Positions 48,682 through 57,515 of a stretch of 64,000 bases of DNA are shown here, piece after piece; within the stretch, counting starts at the first letter, position 1; each line of letters opens with the position of its first letter. The stretch spans positions 1-64,000 of the forward strand of contig NZ_QPJM01000006.1 in assembly GCF_003337575.1 (NCBI RefSeq), given 5' to 3'. Position numbers and translations under genes: made by a program. The notes beneath the pieces are model-generated. The model saw nothing but the letters and a program-made list of their open reading frames with translations. It made no database searches and was not told the origin of the DNA. The DNA is from Phyllobacterium bourgognense. Its GTDB lineage: Bacteria > Pseudomonadota > Alphaproteobacteria > Rhizobiales > Rhizobiaceae.

Positions 48682-50145
48682 TTACGCCTCTTGGGTTACC
48701 CGATGCGCTTGGGGGCGAGGCACAAGCAGGCAGGCTGGCACGATCAACATGGCGATGAGAAGCATCGCAATGAAGGTCGCATGCAGCGCGTGCTGCAGGG
48801 CAAGACGGATCTCTTCTGCATCACTGATGACGGCGATCGTGCCATTCAAAAGGCCCCGTAGCTGCTCCGGCGTTATTGAATGCCCGTTGGTGGTATGGGC
48901 CAGGCCGTAAGACAGCACTGCGCCAAGCAATGCTGCGCCGAGCGTGCTGCCCAAGTTACGCGAAAAGACGTTGGAGGCGGTAGCGCTGCCACGCTCATAC
49001 GAGCTCACACTTTCCTGTGTCAGGATCAACGCGCCGATATTGAGCAGGCCCATGCCGAAACCCATGACAAGGGAACCGGCACCGGCCAATACCGCCGAAC
49101 TTGACGGGTTAAGCAAGACAAAAAGACATGTCCCGGCCGGAATGCATAGGCTGCCGGCGATCATGAGAGGGCGCAATCCCAAGCGTACAAACTGCCGGGA
49201 GGCAATCGTCGCGCCCAAGGGCCAGCCCAACAACAGCATCGTCAAGGCGAACCCTGCCACAAGCGGCGAGCGGTTGAGGACCGTTTGCACGTACATTGGC
49301 AGGAAAGTCGTCAGGCCCATAATCGACATGCTGGCGAAAAAAACCGCCAGGTTTGCGAACGCAATCGGCCGTTTCAGCCACAGGTCGGGGGCAACCATAG
49401 GTGCTTCGGCACGCCGTTCCTGCCAGATGAAGGCTACAAGCGTGACCATGAAGACCAACAGCGCTGCGATAGCCTCGGCGGATACTGCGCTTTCCATCTC
49501 GGTCAAGGCGATCATCAGCGAGGATACAGAAATGGCAAAAAGTGCGGCTCCAAGTACATCGATGGAGACGTCCCGGGCCCGCTTTTCCTCGTGGAGATAA
49601 AGGATGAACCCCAGTGCTGCGAAAAGCCCGACCGGAACGTTGATCCAGAATATCCATGCCCAGGGGAGGTTGTGGATGATGATGCTGCCGAGCAGCGGTC
49701 CAACAACAGCCGACAAAGCCCATACGCTTGCCAAATAGCCCTGCACCTTGCCACGCTGGTTCCCGGGAAAAAGATCGGCAACCACTGTCATGGCGACGGG
49801 TTGAATTGCCCCAGCACCGATACCCTGCAGCAGCCTGAAAGCAATCATCGACGGCATCGACCATGCGAAGCCGGCAAGCACCGAGGCGAACAAAAACAGT
49901 GCAATGCCGACAAGCAGCACAGGCTTGCGACCATAAATATCGGCCAGTTTTCCGAATACCACGGTTGTCGCGGTCAGGGTCAGCAGGAATGACGAAAAAA
50001 CCCAGGAATAGAGATTGATCTGCCCCAACTGGGCGGCGATTTGCGGCATCGCCGTTGAAACGATCGTCGCTTCGATGGCGATCATCGCCATGCTTGCCAT
50101 GATCGCGACTACAACGGGCGCGCGACGGGTAGTTTGCTCTGTCAT
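48682..50145 (-). CDS. MFS drug-exporter family transporter (DHA2-like)
   Basis: The 487-residue protein has about 14 hydrophobic helices. The family motif A appears as GKLADIYGRKPVLLVG, motif B as RLLQGIGAGAIQPV, and motif C of the antiporter type near AVVGPLLGSIIIHNLPWAW. It resembles the EmrB/QacA group of multidrug exporters. No TolC or membrane fusion partner is adjacent. Substrate unknown. Confidence 0.9.
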   Translation of the reverse strand: MTEQTTRRAPVVVAIMASMAMIAIEATIVSTAMPQIAAQLGQINLYSWVFSSFLLTLTATTVVFGKLADIYGRKPVLLVGIALFLFASVLAGFAWSMPSMIAFRLLQGIGAGAIQPVAMTVVADLFPGNQRGKVQGYLASVWALSAVVGPLLGSIIIHNLPWAWIFWINVPVGLFAALGFILYLHEEKRARDVSIDVLGAALFAISVSSLMIALTEMESAVSAEAIAALLVFMVTLVAFIWQERRAEAPMVAPDLWLKRPIAFANLAVFFASMSIMGLTTFLPMYVQTVLNRSPLVAGFALTMLLLGWPLGATIASRQFVRLGLRPLMIAGSLCIPAGTCLFVLLNPSSSAVLAGAGSLVMGFGMGLLNIGALILTQESVSSYERGSATASNVFSRNLGSTLGAALLGAVLSYGLAHTTNGHSITPEQLRGLLNGTIAVISDAEEIRLALQHALHATFIAMLLIAMLIVPACLLVPRPQAHRVTQEA

Positions 50146-50267
50146 GGATGGCTTTCAGACCAAACGGCGCGACTCAGGGATCGGCGTTTGACACAGATGG
50201 GAATAACGATGAGGACCTATCTAATCCTCGACGCTCGCGCGTCAAGCAGCAATCTATCCCGCGGAAA

Positions 50268-50621
50268 TCACATTTCCGGCAGAATTCTATCCATGGCTTT
50301 TCCCCGGGCCAGCTCGTCAACGAGCTTATCCAAGTAGCGGATTTCTCGCATAGTCGGCTCTTCGATATCCTCCACCCGAACGCCGCAAACCACGCCTTTG
50401 ATCAGGGTTCTCAAAGGGTTGGGTTTGGGAGCCTCGGCAAAAAAATTCTCGAAATCAGTTTGTTGTTCAAGCTGGGCTTGTAACCCCTTCTCGTCGTAGC
50501 CTGTCAGCCAGGAAATGATATGATCGACCTCTGTTTTTGTGCGTCCCTTTTTCTCTGCTTTCGCAACGTAATGTGGATAAACGCTTGCGAAGCTGGTCGT
50601 ATAGATCCTGTGTTTTGCCAT
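50268..50621 (-). CDS. DUF2200 family protein
   Basis: The 117-residue protein has AGGAG and TAGGAA before the ATG. It begins [20 protein letters not shown], with [20 protein letters not shown] in the middle, the DUF2200 pattern. No membrane segment or signal. Function not known; it is a cytosolic helical protein shared by many bacteria. Confidence 0.88.
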   Translation of the reverse strand: MAKHRIYTTSFASVYPHYVAKAEKKGRTKTEVDHIISWLTGYDEKGLQAQLEQQTDFENFFAEAPKPNPLRTLIKGVVCGVRVEDIEEPTMREIRYLDKLVDELARGKAMDRILPEM

Positions 50622-50704
50622 AGATTTCCTACTCCTGGGCTCCTCATCCGGCGATCGGTCGATCGCCTCGATGCCTTGCGCCTGCAGCCATCAGGTCCGG
50701 CCGA

Positions 50705-51874
50705 CTACTTCGTCAGAAACTTCTCCATGCGCTCGATGGCGCGGAGGATGTTTTCCTCCGAGTTGGCGTAGGACAACCGGATATAGCCTTCGCCAAGAAT
50801 GCCGAAATCCGGTCCGCCGATCAGCGCAACGCCTGCTTCGTCGAGAAGTGCTGAAGCCAGTTGCTTTGCGGGCCAGCCGGTCTCCTTGACGTTGGGAAAC
50901 GCATAGAACGCGCCTTTGGGCGTGGCACAGCTGATACCGGGCAGGCTGTTCAGGCCATCGACGACGACCTTGCGGCGGTTGTCGAAAGCCTTGCACATTT
51001 TGATCACATCATCCTGTGGCCCGTCGATGGCGGCGATGCCGGCAAACTGGCTCGGCGCGTTGACGCAGGACCAGCAATTGACCGCGAGCTTGCGCACCTT
51101 GTCATAGAGCTGATCTGGCCAGATGGACCAGCCCATGCGCCAGCCGGTCATCGCCCAGGTCTTCGACCAGCCATTGAGGATGATCAGCCGGTCGCGAATC
51201 TGCGGGAAGGTAAGGAGCGAGCAATGTTCCTCGCCATCATAGGTCATGACGTCGTAAATCTCGTCGGACATGATCGCCACATGTGGATGGGCTTCGAGAC
51301 CTTTCACCAGCTTTTCGATCTCGGATTTTGGTGTGACGCCGCCAGTCGGGTTGGCGGGCGAGTTGAGGATGAGAAGCCGGGTCTTCGGTGTGATCAGCGC
51401 TAGTGTTTCCTCGGCCGAAAATGCGAAGCCGTTTTCCTCACGGATCGGCACGGGAACCGGTTTGGCACCGGTAAATTCGATCATCGAACGATAGATCGGA
51501 AAGCCTGGATCCGGATAGAGGATTTCAGCGCCCGGTTCGCCGAAGATCAGGATCGCAGCGAACATCGTGACCTTGCCGCCGGGAACGATCATGATGTTTT
51601 CCGGCGAGACCTCGACGCCTGTCGTCGTGAATGTGCGGCGCGCTACTGCCTCGCGGGTCGCGAGCAGGCCGTTTGCCGGCGTATAACCATGATGGCCGTC
51701 CTTCAGCGCCTTGATGGCGGCCTCGACGATGTGGTCGGGTGTTTTGAAATCCGGCTGGCCGATGCCGAGATTGATGATATCCTTGCCTTGGGCGGCGAGA
51801 GCAGTAGCGCGGGCGAGGACAGCAAAGGCATTTTCTTCGCCGATACGGTCGAACCCGGAAATAGTGCGCAGCAT
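50705..51874 (-). CDS. PLP-dependent class I aminotransferase
   Basis: The 389-residue protein is a fold-type I enzyme. INLGIGQPDFKTPDHI is near the N-terminus, LNSPANPTGGVTPKSEIE and MSDEIYDVMTYDG follow, and the PLP lysine lies in NGWSKTWAMTGWRMGW. C-terminal Arg in YIRLSYANS contacts the substrate carboxylate. It resembles the aspartate/aromatic or methionine aminotransferase group; the amino donor cannot be fixed by eye. A palindrome GGCGATC-GGTC-GATCGCC at 50650-50667 follows the gene and may end transcription. Confidence 0.9.
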   Translation of the reverse strand: MLRTISGFDRIGEENAFAVLARATALAAQGKDIINLGIGQPDFKTPDHIVEAAIKALKDGHHGYTPANGLLATREAVARRTFTTTGVEVSPENIMIVPGGKVTMFAAILIFGEPGAEILYPDPGFPIYRSMIEFTGAKPVPVPIREENGFAFSAEETLALITPKTRLLILNSPANPTGGVTPKSEIEKLVKGLEAHPHVAIMSDEIYDVMTYDGEEHCSLLTFPQIRDRLIILNGWSKTWAMTGWRMGWSIWPDQLYDKVRKLAVNCWSCVNAPSQFAGIAAIDGPQDDVIKMCKAFDNRRKVVVDGLNSLPGISCATPKGAFYAFPNVKETGWPAKQLASALLDEAGVALIGGPDFGILGEGYIRLSYANSEENILRAIERMEKFLTK

Positions 51875-51967
51875 TTTCTTGTCTCACATACAATTTTCAA
51901 CTTCTGCTTTGTGTGCGGAGTGGCATAACAAGTCAAATACTCTCAATGTCAGCGAGCAAATTTCACT

Positions 51968-52645
51968 ATGACTGATCTGAAAGACTGGACGCCACGCCCA
52001 CTCCCGGCCCGCGAACCGCTCGAAGGCCGCTACGTGCGGCTGGAGCCGCTCGATGCCGCCAAACATGGCGACGGGCTCTACGAGGCATCGTCGGTTGCAG
52101 ACGCAGGCGACCGGTTCAGGTTCCTGTTTGAAAATCCGGCGGAGGATCGCGAAGCATTTGCGGCGTGGCTGGAAAAGGTCGAGGCGAGCAAGGACCCGCT
52201 TTTCTTCGCCGTGATCGACAAGGCCAGCGGCAAGGTCGCAGGACGTCAGACGCTGATGCGTATCGACCCGGCTTTCGGGGTGATCGAGATCGGCAATATC
52301 TATTGGGGACCGCTGATTTCGCGAAAACCAGCGGCGACGGAAGCACAGTTCCTGTTCATGAAATATGCCTTTGAGCTCGGATACCGGCGTTACGAGTGGA
52401 AATGCAACAACGCCAATGAGCCGTCGAAGCGGGCGGCGGAGCGGTTCGGCTTCAAGTTCGAGGGCATATTCCGCCAGCACATGGTGCAGAAGGGCAAGAA
52501 TCGCGACACGGCGTGGTATTCGGTGATCGACGGTGAATGGCCCGCGCTGAAGGCCGCTTACGAAGCCTGGCTTTCGCCGGATAACTTCGATGCCGATGGC
52601 AAGCAGATCAAGCGGCTGGAAGAGTTTCGGGTCGTCAGCGCCTAA
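51968..52645 (+). CDS. GNAT acetyltransferase, RimJ/RimL type
   Basis: The 225-residue protein starts LEGRYVRLEPLDAAKHGDGL, typical of the RimJ/L-like group. The middle has IEIGNIYWGPLISRKPAATE and YRRYEWKCNNANEPSKRAAE followed by RFGFKFEGIFRQHMV, the usual C-terminal strands. Substrate may be an amino terminus, an amino acid or a small amine. It is divergent from the aminotransferase. Confidence 0.88.
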   Translation: MTDLKDWTPRPLPAREPLEGRYVRLEPLDAAKHGDGLYEASSVADAGDRFRFLFENPAEDREAFAAWLEKVEASKDPLFFAVIDKASGKVAGRQTLMRIDPAFGVIEIGNIYWGPLISRKPAATEAQFLFMKYAFELGYRRYEWKCNNANEPSKRAAERFGFKFEGIFRQHMVQKGKNRDTAWYSVIDGEWPALKAAYEAWLSPDNFDADGKQIKRLEEFRVVSA

Positions 52646-52663
52646 TCGGCTGGCGCGACTGCT

Positions 52664-52786
52664 GTGCGTGGTTCGACAGGCTCACCATGAGGGTACTGGT
52701 GGGTTGCAGGGAGCCAGGCTCTACACCGTTAGCAATTAAGACGAAGCCCACTACCTCCCTCATGGTGAGCCTGTCGAACCACGCAC
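52664..52786. repeat. Long palindromic intergenic element, family A copy 5
   Basis: GTGCGTGGTTCGACAGGCTC...GAGCCTGTCGAACCACGCAC. Both arms here carry the variant GACAGGC rather than GACAAGC. Centre with GGGTTGCAGGGAGC. It fills the gap between the acetyltransferase and the small membrane protein. Confidence 0.9.
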
Positions 52787-52878
52787 AATGGTGTTGCATT
52801 CAAAAATACCCCTGCACTTGCATAAAACCGCCATGCGGCTACAACGCGCTGAGATGTATTGAACAAGGGTAATCAAGC

Positions 52879-53085
52879 GTGATTGATCCGAAGACCCGTA
52901 ATGCGGCCATTGCCGCCGCCTGTATCATGCTTGGCTTTGGCTTCGTCGCCTATTGGATGCCGACGCTGATGCTGGCGCTGGGCGAACGATCAACACTCGC
53001 GGCAGGGATTTTTGCCGTGGTCTTTGTTATCGGGTTCTTCCTGGTGTTCTGGCTGCGCGCCAGAAAACAGCATGAAAATGATTGA
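52879..53085 (+). CDS. Small two-helix membrane protein
   Basis: The 68-residue frame starts at a GTG behind AAGGGT. Two hydrophobic helices are seen at residues 8-33 (AAIAAACIMLGFGFVAYWMP) and 41-62 (AGIFAVVFVIGFFLVFWLRA), ending in a charged tail. The sequence looks like a real, conserved-type small inner-membrane protein. It ends one base before the stop of the convergent NicO gene. Function unknown. Confidence 0.7.
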   Translation: MIDPKTRNAAIAAACIMLGFGFVAYWMPTLMLALGERSTLAAGIFAVVFVIGFFLVFWLRARKQHEND

Positions 53086-53086
53086 A

Positions 53087-54136
53087 CTAAGATTGCAACG
53101 AGGCGGTTAGCAGCAGGACGCCAAAGAGCACGATGAACAGTGCGCCGCCAATCTCGATGATGTTTTGAACGCGCCCCGAAAGGGCGGAAGCGCCGGAAAC
53201 GCGCAGCGCGACATTCTTTGCGGTCACAGCCAGCGTTGCCAATGTGGCGACGGTGATGAACGTGCCGAGCGCCATGGCGAAGACCGAGAGAACGCCGCCG
53301 AGGACGAGGCCGTTCAGCAGTGAGAAGGTCAGGACGATCAGTGCGCCGGAGCAGGGGCGAAGGCCAACGGCGATAATTGCCGACCACGCGGTTTTCCAGT
53401 TAAAATCACCGGCGATCATCGCCGGATCTGGCGCATGGGAATGGCCGCAGGTCTCGCAGACTTCCCCTGCCGCGTGATTGTGATGATGGCCATGGTCATC
53501 ATGATCATGGCTGTGGGCGCCGTGCGAATGACCGTGATCGTGATGGTGATGGTGATCGTGACCCGCCACAATCTTTTCAGGCATCAGGTGCGCGACACGC
53601 GGGCGGAAAAGCACCGGCACCTTGCGCCATAACAGCGACAGGCCAAAGGCGATGATCAGAATGAAGCTCGCCATTTCCATATAACGCGTGGCATCGTCCA
53701 TCGAGACCGTCGTGCCGCGTAGCACGAGGAAGGTGAGGCCGATGACGAAGATCGCTGTGAAAGCCTGCAGCATCGATGACGCGAAAGAGAGAACGATGCC
53801 GCGCTTCAGGGTGGTTTCATTGGCCAGCATATAGGACGAGATTACCGCCTTGCCATGGCCGGGACCGACCGCATGCAAAATACCATAAAGGAATGACAGG
53901 CCAACGAGGATCGACGCTTGCCATGGGTCTTCGCGCATGCCTTTGAGTGCATGCGTCATGGCAAGATAGAAACTGCGCTGCTGCATGTTGATCCAGAGAA
54001 TGATTTCCGCGAACGGCCCTGTCGGTTGCATGGCAACCTCGTTCATGCCTATGCCAAGCGAAGTTTTCTGCGCCAGCGCATGGCTACTGAAATACACTGC
54101 GAGGGCAAGGGCGCCGAACAGGGTTCTTTTCCGCAT
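53087..54136 (-). CDS. NicO-family nickel/cobalt transporter
   Basis: The 349-residue protein has GGAG before the ATG and a signal-like N-terminus. Six or more membrane helices are present. GILHAVGPGHGKAVISSYML is the H-x(4)-GxGH-type helix of NicO/RcnA proteins, and VGLRPCSGALIVLTFSLLNG is the second conserved block. Between them lies a cytoplasmic His-rich loop (over 20 His, residues 190-235), a probable metal sensor or store. It sits 12 bases after the DUF1007 gene in one operon. Confidence 0.92.
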   Translation of the reverse strand: MRKRTLFGALALAVYFSSHALAQKTSLGIGMNEVAMQPTGPFAEIILWINMQQRSFYLAMTHALKGMREDPWQASILVGLSFLYGILHAVGPGHGKAVISSYMLANETTLKRGIVLSFASSMLQAFTAIFVIGLTFLVLRGTTVSMDDATRYMEMASFILIIAFGLSLLWRKVPVLFRPRVAHLMPEKIVAGHDHHHHHDHGHSHGAHSHDHDDHGHHHNHAAGEVCETCGHSHAPDPAMIAGDFNWKTAWSAIIAVGLRPCSGALIVLTFSLLNGLVLGGVLSVFAMALGTFITVATLATLAVTAKNVALRVSGASALSGRVQNIIEIGGALFIVLFGVLLLTASLQS

Positions 54137-54148
54137 GTTATCTCCGCT

Positions 54149-54808
54149 CTAACTCTTGGCCGGGCATTCGATTTCAAGGCGCGTCGCGAATATCTTCGAC
54201 ATGTTGGTGCCGGTGGGATCGTTGAAGAACGCGTCTGTCAGTGTGCCCTGGTTTTGAGCGATCGCCTGATCGGGATCGGGGCGCACGACCTTCTGGGTGC
54301 AGCCTTCCGGGACGCTGGCAATGTGGATGTCGCTATCATTCACGTAATCGATGGCTGTGTAGAATGTCGGATCGTAGACGCCGAAGCTGGTCTTCTTGCC
54401 GAGCTTCAGCGGCTGTTTCGGCTTGCTTTCGAAGATGATAAGCAATTGGTTGTTTTGAAAATCGGCGATCAGATGGTCGGGCGCTGCCATGACAATGGTC
54501 TTGCCATCGAGCTGCACCGTCTGGAAGTAATCGAACTCGGAGACCGAATCGTTGATGGTGCTGGCCAGATCGGCGAGTTCCTTGTCATCGAGTTTCAGAT
54601 CGCCATTCTTGTCAAATTCGACGAGGACAGTGCTGGAGAACAAATCGTCGAAGCGCCAGACATGACCCAGTTTCTCGACGGTGCCGTCGGGCTTGATGGT
54701 GATATCCAGACGCGCTTCGGCAAAGACATGCGGATGCACGTATGCCGGCGTGGCGAAGGTCAATCCCGCCGCCAGTGCGCCGATGAAAACCCCGAATCGT
54801 TGGTGCAT
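54149..54808 (-). CDS. DUF1007 periplasmic metal-transport accessory protein
   Basis: The 219-residue protein has AAGGGC before the ATG. It begins with a signal peptide (FIGALAAGLTFATPAYVHPH) exposing HPHVFAEA at the mature N-terminus, a likely metal-binding start. The domain WRFDDLFSSTVLVEFDKNGD and YDPTFYTAIDY is typical of DUF1007. The gene lies directly before NicO as in many proteobacteria, suggesting delivery of Ni/Co/Zn to the transporter. Just upstream, TGTAATAGTATAT on the minus strand is an imperfect A+T-rich palindrome. Confidence 0.88.
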   Translation of the reverse strand: MHQRFGVFIGALAAGLTFATPAYVHPHVFAEARLDITIKPDGTVEKLGHVWRFDDLFSSTVLVEFDKNGDLKLDDKELADLASTINDSVSEFDYFQTVQLDGKTIVMAAPDHLIADFQNNQLLIIFESKPKQPLKLGKKTSFGVYDPTFYTAIDYVNDSDIHIASVPEGCTQKVVRPDPDQAIAQNQGTLTDAFFNDPTGTNMSKIFATRLEIECPAKS

Positions 54809-54888
54809 GGAGTTGCCCTTAAGTGTTGGTGCAGAGGACTATGCGAAATTGGCGAAATTGGGACGATATACTATTACAGCATGATTGC

Positions 54889-55788
54889 TTAGGTGCGGCG
54901 GTTGTCCTTGAACCACTTGGTCAGATAATCGACAAGAACCCGCACTTTCGCCGGCAGGTAGCGACGATGCGGATAGACCGCATAAATTCCGGCGTCATGC
55001 GTTATGAATTCGTCGAGGATGGAAACCAGCTTGCCGCTTTCGATATCCGGCTGCGCAATGAAATCAGGCAGCAGGGCAAAGCCCAACCCGGCGAGCGCCG
55101 CGCGCCGGGTTGCGAGAGGGCTGTTGATTTCCATGGGACCGGATAGCTGGACGGAAATCGCTGGCCCGTTCTCTTTTTGGAACTGCCAGGTATTGCGGGA
55201 GCGATTGTTGGTATCCACGATACATGGCAGCGAGGTAAGCTGCTCGGGCCGTTCAGGTTTTCCAACGCGTTCAATCAATTCACGCGTGCCGCAGGCGATG
55301 ACCCGAAAGGGGGCGAGGCGCTTGGCAATGAGGGACGAGTCCTGCATGCGGGTGATGCGTATGGCGAGATCGAAACCTTCCTCGACAAGATCGACAAAGC
55401 GGTCGTCCAGCCGCACATCGAGGATGATATCGGGCTGCTCGGCGCAGAAATCGATGAGGCATTGGCCGATATCGGCATCGGCAAAGGATCGCGAGGCCGA
55501 GATCTTGATGCGGCCCCTGATATCGCTGCTCGATTCGCGCACCGTTTCCTGCAGACTCTCGACATCACGCAGGATTTCGCTGGCGCGCTGGTAGTATGTG
55601 TGGCCCGCCTCGGTCAGGGAAAACTGCCTCGTTGTACGGTTGAGGAGTAACGCACCAAGTTCATCTTCCAGTTCGCGCACGTATTTGGACAGGAGAGCCT
55701 TGGACCGCCCGATCTTCCGCGCTGCCGCCGAAAATCCTTCCGCTTCAACGACGTCGATAAAAGCGCGCATGCGGGTGAGCGTGTCCAT
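54889..55788 (-). CDS. LysR-family transcriptional regulator
   Basis: The 299-residue protein shows the N-terminal helix-turn-helix (GFSAAARKIGRSKALLSKYV) and the AaeR/DsdC-like CrgA group effector domain (RIKISASRSFADADIGQCLI). The start overlaps the amidase stop by one base (TGATG), so it is translated with the amidase, an unusual place for a LysR gene, which is more often divergent from its target. Confidence 0.92.
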   Translation of the reverse strand: MDTLTRMRAFIDVVEAEGFSAAARKIGRSKALLSKYVRELEDELGALLLNRTTRQFSLTEAGHTYYQRASEILRDVESLQETVRESSSDIRGRIKISASRSFADADIGQCLIDFCAEQPDIILDVRLDDRFVDLVEEGFDLAIRITRMQDSSLIAKRLAPFRVIACGTRELIERVGKPERPEQLTSLPCIVDTNNRSRNTWQFQKENGPAISVQLSGPMEINSPLATRRAALAGLGFALLPDFIAQPDIESGKLVSILDEFITHDAGIYAVYPHRRYLPAKVRVLVDYLTKWFKDNRRT

Positions 55789-56978
55789 CAGGTTCTTTCT
55801 GTCGACCCGAGAATGGTCTTGCCAAGCTTGATCAGGGCGCGGTCGCTGCCTTTCGGCCCAATCAACGAAATGCCGAAGGGGGCGCCGTGTACTTCGCCCA
55901 GCGGCAGGGTGATCTGGGGGAAACCGGAAAGGCCGGAAAGACAGAACAGCCGCACGCAGCGCTCACGATAGGCCTGGCTATCCTCGAAAGACGTGCTGAC
56001 GAGCGGCGCTGCGCCCGGGACTGTCGGCAGGACCATGATGCCGTCGTCCTTCAAGAGGTCGGCCAACTCGCTGCGGAATAGCTCGCGGCGTGTCATTTGC
56101 CGTTGGTAGGTTTCAAGATCGATGCTCGAACCATAGTCGAACCGTTCCTTGACCGCAGGACCGAGATTGCGCTCCTTCGCGGAAATCCATGCGCCGTGTT
56201 CGCTCCATGCTTCAAACGCCTGGACCTGACGCAGACACAAATAGAGATCGTCCATGGATGCGGTTGGCTGACGCGCCGAGCGGGCATGGCCGAGATGGCC
56301 GCTGACAATCGCGTACATGTTCCGGTAGGCCGTATCTTCCGCTTCGCCAAGCAGGAGGTGTTCGAGCAATGGAAAGAAGATCGGACGAATGAGTTTGAGA
56401 TCGGAAGCGTCCGGGCCAAGCAAAACGTCGCCGACCTTCTCATAGAGCGCAATGTCCTTGGCGAACCAGCCGAACGTATCCAGCGAATGCGCGAGCGGCA
56501 TGGTTCCTTCGAGGGAGATGCGTCCGTGGGTCGTGCGAAGACCCACCAGACCGCAAAAGCTCGCCGGAGCACGGATCGATCCACCCGTGTCGGAACCGAC
56601 TGCAATGGTGGCAAGACCGCCCGCTACCGCCGAGACGGACCCCGAAGACGAGCCGCCTGTCACGCGATCCGGGGCCTTCGGGTTTATCGGGAAAGGAAAA
56701 TGGCTGTTCTGGCCCATCATCGAGAAGGCGAGCTCGTCGGTCTGGGTCTTGCCAATGAAGCGAGCACCCACATCGAACAGGCTTTGAACGGCAGGGGCAG
56801 TTCGGCTTGCAGGCACTGATTCGTCATATTTCTGCGGATTTCCGCAACCGGTACGCATGCCGGCAACGTCAAATATGTCTTTGACGCCGAGTGTTTCGCC
56901 GTTCAGCGGGCCATCGCCCGATGAAAGGTCAACCGGGGGTAAATCAAGAAGGGCATTTAGTGGGGGAATTGTGCTCAT
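55788..56978 (-). CDS. Amidase-signature family enzyme
   Basis: The 396-residue protein has the Ser-cisSer-Lys triad: Lys in RFIGKTQTDELAF, the cis-Ser in RVTGGSSSGSVSAV and the nucleophile Ser in VGSDTGGSIRAPASFCG. It is shorter than GatA (about 480). It hydrolyses an amide to acid and ammonia; the substrate is unknown. It is the first gene of an operon with the LysR regulator and is divergent from the odc leader. Confidence 0.92.
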   Translation of the reverse strand: MSTIPPLNALLDLPPVDLSSGDGPLNGETLGVKDIFDVAGMRTGCGNPQKYDESVPASRTAPAVQSLFDVGARFIGKTQTDELAFSMMGQNSHFPFPINPKAPDRVTGGSSSGSVSAVAGGLATIAVGSDTGGSIRAPASFCGLVGLRTTHGRISLEGTMPLAHSLDTFGWFAKDIALYEKVGDVLLGPDASDLKLIRPIFFPLLEHLLLGEAEDTAYRNMYAIVSGHLGHARSARQPTASMDDLYLCLRQVQAFEAWSEHGAWISAKERNLGPAVKERFDYGSSIDLETYQRQMTRRELFRSELADLLKDDGIMVLPTVPGAAPLVSTSFEDSQAYRERCVRLFCLSGLSGFPQITLPLGEVHGAPFGISLIGPKGSDRALIKLGKTILGSTERT

Positions 56979-57052
56979 CGTTCAACGATTCTAGGCTATT
57001 TCGACCCTGCTGTTCAATGAATAAAAAATTTTGCCCTGCCCCATTATTTTCA

Positions 57053-57080
57053 TTGATTGGACACATCTTTCCTCTTATAT
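57053..57080 (+). promoter_or_regulatory. Promoter of the odc leader
   Basis: TTGATT (57053-57058), 16 bases, TTATAT (57075-57080). The transcription start would be near 57087, which gives a leader of about 430 bases. Confidence 0.5.
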
Positions 57081-57086
57081 GCCCCT

Positions 57087-57515
57087 TGCCCAAAGTCGCA
57101 CGTGCCCATGGGTGTCCGCCGATCTTCATTATGGTGAGGAAACGGTATGGTACCTGGAACTAACCCCTCCAGTCAGTTTGTCGGCCTACCGCCAAGCTGA
57201 GGACATCTGAAGCAACGACGGTGCGGGCCTTTCTGGTGTCTTTCGGCTGTCCATAAGCCGGAATTACTGAAGAGGCACACCTTCATTGCCGGTAGTGCGG
57301 ATGGGTTCATCCAAGCCAAGGCAGACAAAGCGGACTGACGCTGACCTAGCGTTGATCCATCGCCGCATGACCATTCGCGTGTTCCAGCATCTCCAAAGGC
57401 TGGCTTCACGAGGGACGGATTCATGCACTTTGTCCTTGCGATTTTTCAGGGCGCGTCCCGTGAAATCGCGATTGCTTGAGCGGCCATACCAGCCGCTATG
57501 GAATTGGAGTTTAAC
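57087..57515 (+). promoter_or_regulatory. speF-like structured leader of odc
   Basis: A non-coding stretch of about 430 bases precedes odc. It is rich in hairpins: GCGATTTTTCAGGG...CCCGTGAAATCGC at 57438-57469 and AGCGGC-N7-GCCGCT at 57479-57497, just before the ribosome site. The run around GCACGTGCCCATGGGTGTCC at the 5' end resembles the alphaproteobacterial speF leader motif as I remember it. That element lies before ornithine decarboxylase genes and is thought to respond to polyamines. Confidence 0.6.
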
